Origin: Beaufortia kweichowensis
Taxonomy: Eukaryota > Chordata > Actinopteri > Cypriniformes > Gastromyzontidae
Assembly (NCBI GenBank): GCA_019155185.1
Contig: CM032806.1
Coordinates: 2,183,001-2,247,000 of the forward strand
Reading direction: 5' to 3'
Length of the DNA: 64,000 nt
The notes under the pieces were generated by a model. It was not told the DNA's origin, ran no database searches, and worked only from the letters and a program-made list of their open reading frames with translations. A program made the translations under genes and the position numbers. Below are positions 61,319 through 64,000 of this stretch, piece by piece. The stretch's first letter is position 1. Every line of letters begins with the position of its first letter.

Positions 61319-64000
61319 GTGAGTCCTTCAATCTCTCTCTTCTACTAAAGAACCGGCTGTTAAGAGCCATTTGTTTCAATCCGAATAGACTGTTGTCACT
61401 TTAGATTCAGTATCGCCACTAAATAATACTGTAGGAAACATCACTGTTACTGTGTAAAAAATGGTTCTCGGTTCTCAAGCCTTCCCTTTTGCTTTCTCTC
61501 CCACTAGTTTGTCTTGTTTCTATATTTTGCTCACCACAACATGTTTCATTTCTCATAAACATTTGGCTAGTTGAAAACTATCAGTTTCACAATCAGACTT
61601 TATTTTAGCCGATGACACCCAGCAGATTTTTGAAAGGAACTTGTGACAGACCTTTTCTCTGGCACTCATTGGGATCTTTGGGTTCTTCAGTAATGCACAT
61701 TCTGTCCCCAAGGAGTTTTATGAGAACATTCAGGTGCGCAGTGGCAGGTTGTGTTTCATAAACCAGTTTTGTACACAACCAAACTATTTAGTCACGGTGG
61801 CCAAACATGTCCAGCCCCGCTGACCTCATGTGTCATTCAAAACATGTTCAAAAGCCACAAACCGTGTTCTGTTTGAACATCTAATAAAGTACCCTGACAC
61901 ATTATCATATAGGTTTCCGATATGTAAATACAACATGTACTTTTTGTGTTAGAAAAAAAGATACTGTTCAAACTGTTAATTGCTTTTATGTCTGGCATCC
62001 CATTAGCCAATTTTGTAGTCGATTTATGAGCTTTATCTTTAGGGAATGGGAGTGAGTGGGTGTTTGTGGTCGTGTCTGTCAGCAGGCGAGTGTTAACAGC
62101 CCTTGTGACTCCTTGAGTTAATGACCCTGATGACTCTCAGACCAGATCTAGTGTGATTGAAATGAAGAGGCAGTTTCCTTTAATGCTGAGGGACTTACAG
62201 GCCATGACAGGCCATCTTCTTACAAAGCCACGTATTGCAGACAGACTGTAGGTTGTGGTTAACTGAAAAATTTTCTGGGGCATTTTTGCCCAAAGATCAT
62301 TAATAAATCTTTTTTCTCATTGAACATGTACAGTACTAGTCAAAAGTAGTGTTGAAAACACTAGATTTTTTTTCACATTTTAGAATAGTAGTAAACTCAT
62401 CAAAACCATGAAATAACACAATTGTAACTGTGGGAATTATGTTGTGAATAAAAGCATCTAAAATAAATTAACACTATGTTATATTTGATCATCTTTAAAG
62501 AGTCACCTTTTGTCTAGACGTTGTAAAATCATACTCTTGACATTTTATCATCCAGCTTTTTAAAAAAAAAAAGCACTAAAAAACTTTCTATCAATGCCTG
62601 ACTCTTATTGGCTGCTTTTTATTCATTATTTGCCCCATGTTATTTAGTAAATTTAATATGTTGGCACAGTTTTATTTTTGTCTACAAAAGTAATTTCAAA
62701 CAATGAAATATACACCTTCAGATTAAAAGATTTTTAAGATCATGAGAAACATTTTTGTCAATTGTGTCTAAACTTTGTACTGTACTGTACATATTCTTCC
62801 TATGAAATGCACAATATCTAAGCTGTTTTTTCAATAACAGGTACAATGCAAGAAAGTTGTGCAGGTTTGGAAAAGTGTTGGAAAAGTTACTTCTAATAAA
62901 CACTTTCTCTCCTGCACATCCTGAACTCCCAAGTCACGTCTCTGATTTTCGAATTAATCTCATTAAATCTCCCAGCATAGTTTTGTCTGACCTCCTCAAC
63001 TTATTGTATACAGTGTCTTTATTTATAGTTATGAAAGGTGAATGTGTTGTGTACTCAGTGCAGACAGATTTACAGTACAGGGATACAGTAGCTGTGGAAA
63101 GAATCTGATTTGAAGAATCTGAACCTGTCTGGGCAACACTGTTTCCATTCACAAAGCACATGGATACGTAACGTCCTGCATGCTGATTGGCCGGTTCACC
63201 TTTGCGTATGGTGCGTAACTAATAAAGAGTCTCCCAGCTTGGGTGTCTAGTCTACATAGTTTTTCCTTACAGGGGTTTTACCGTGATTCTCTGAATGACA
63301 TGTTATTTATATCCTGACGGATGGCTACTACATCATTAGTGATACTACTTCCTTTGACTGCCAGATCTGAGTGTCATTTTTGTAATCATGTGGACAGGTG
63401 CAGGACATGTGATCAAGACACTGATGACGGCTGTTATATTTAGCTCGTGTACATGGCATTCCAACTGGCTCAAAGGTCACGACTTCTGTTACAAAACGGA
63501 CCTCTTGCACCTCTGCAACAGGCAACTGAAGTGACCCGTGACAGTTTGATAAGGCTTGCCAAAAACCTTTTCCGTTTCAATTTCAGTTAAAACTAACCTG
63601 TTAACACGTTTAATGGAAATAACTGCAGTTTTGGGGAGAAAAGCATATAAACAAACATGCCTAGGTCATATTTTACTCCAAAAGAAAAAAATAAGTTAAA
63701 AATGAGTTAAAACATAATAAATTATGTTTTGAAAGCAAAAATTAAGATATTTTAAATTGCAAAGGGACTGTTGTATTGAAATTTAATATAAATATAATAT
63801 ATTAAAATTGAAGATATATGAAGATCTTATATCTTATATATGTATTTTAATATATTTATTTTTATTCATGTTAATTATGAATTAATAAGTAGTACATTGC
63901 ATTTTACTATAGGTCTAAACAGTTAAATTGCCGCTAGATATTTATTGATTTTTCTTTTGTCGGTTTTTGCATTTATATATTCTCCAACAGTTCATTGTTT
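61319..64000 (+). other. bcap31: bcap31 intron 4 region (to end of window)
   Basis: AT-rich intron with MITE-Y copy 2 (62331-62787). An acceptor-like CCTTACAG near 63271 is followed by sequence that does not continue the BCAP31 protein, so it was not used. Nothing else recognised. Confidence 0.6.
62331..62787 (+). mobile_element. MITE-Y copy 2, about 457 bp
   Basis: It begins CAGTACTAGTCAAAAG and ends ACTGTACTG, with TA flanking both sides. It shares TAGAATAGTAGTAAACTCAT and CAAAACCATGAAATAACACA with copy 1, and the longer 3' block with copy 3. No protein frame. Confidence 0.78.

Noticed and set aside
63264..63318. Possible next bcap31 exon after an acceptor-like CCTTACAG
   Set aside because: The downstream sequence in the required phase stops soon and does not continue the LLRRLVTLI block of BCAP31.

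Overview
The window is a stretch of vertebrate nuclear chromosome, most likely from a ray-finned fish and probably a cyprinid-type teleost. The support is short multi-exon genes with GT-AG introns, protein sequences close to their human orthologues but fish-like, AT-rich spacers full of dinucleotide and tetranucleotide repeats, a tRNA-derived SINE and several small non-autonomous DNA transposons. No prokaryotic, viral or CRISPR-like structure was seen.

Six protein-coding genes lie head to tail on the + strand. (1) Positions 1-2549 hold the last five coding exons of elk1, an ETS transcription factor, followed by a long 3' UTR. (2) A leucine-rich-repeat neuronal protein gene (LRRN family) has a probable non-coding first exon near 11.2-11.4 kb, an intron of about 8.7 kb, and one large coding exon at 20233-22466. 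That exon carries a one-base frameshift in a T run. (3) otud5, an OTU deubiquitinase, has nine coding exons from 26193 to 43259 and a 9.7 kb second intron. (4) A pim kinase gene, called pim2 by synteny, has seven coding exons from 44958 to 46978. (5) slc35a2, the UDP-galactose transporter, has four coding exons from 50199 to 53905 and a candidate alternative last exon at 57658. (6) The first three coding exons of bcap31 (59804-61318) are present and the gene runs off the right edge.

Joining the exons by phase gives complete frames for otud5 (559 aa), pim2 (310 aa) and slc35a2 (372 aa), each close to the length of its human counterpart. The OTUD5-PIM2-SLC35A2 block matches human Xp11.23. ELK1 is also on human Xp11 and BCAP31 is on Xq28, so the window looks like a conserved syntenic block. 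The genes do not form an operon. Their products act separately: ETS transcription, neuronal adhesion, deubiquitination, survival kinase, Golgi sugar transport and ER chaperone/trafficking.

The most useful observations beyond gene calling are: the lrrn frameshift; an alternative slc35a2 3' exon that would swap a SVLVK tail for one ending in a KKXX-type dilysine signal; a triple tandem repeat of inverted CCAAT boxes upstream of slc35a2; a perfect 21-bp hairpin downstream of elk1; three copies of one TA-flanked MITE family; duplicated segments flanking otud5 exon 6; and candidate CTCF-like motifs. I did not find a convincing new biological system. The window is mostly an ordinary conserved gene block with some regulatory and repeat features worth checking.
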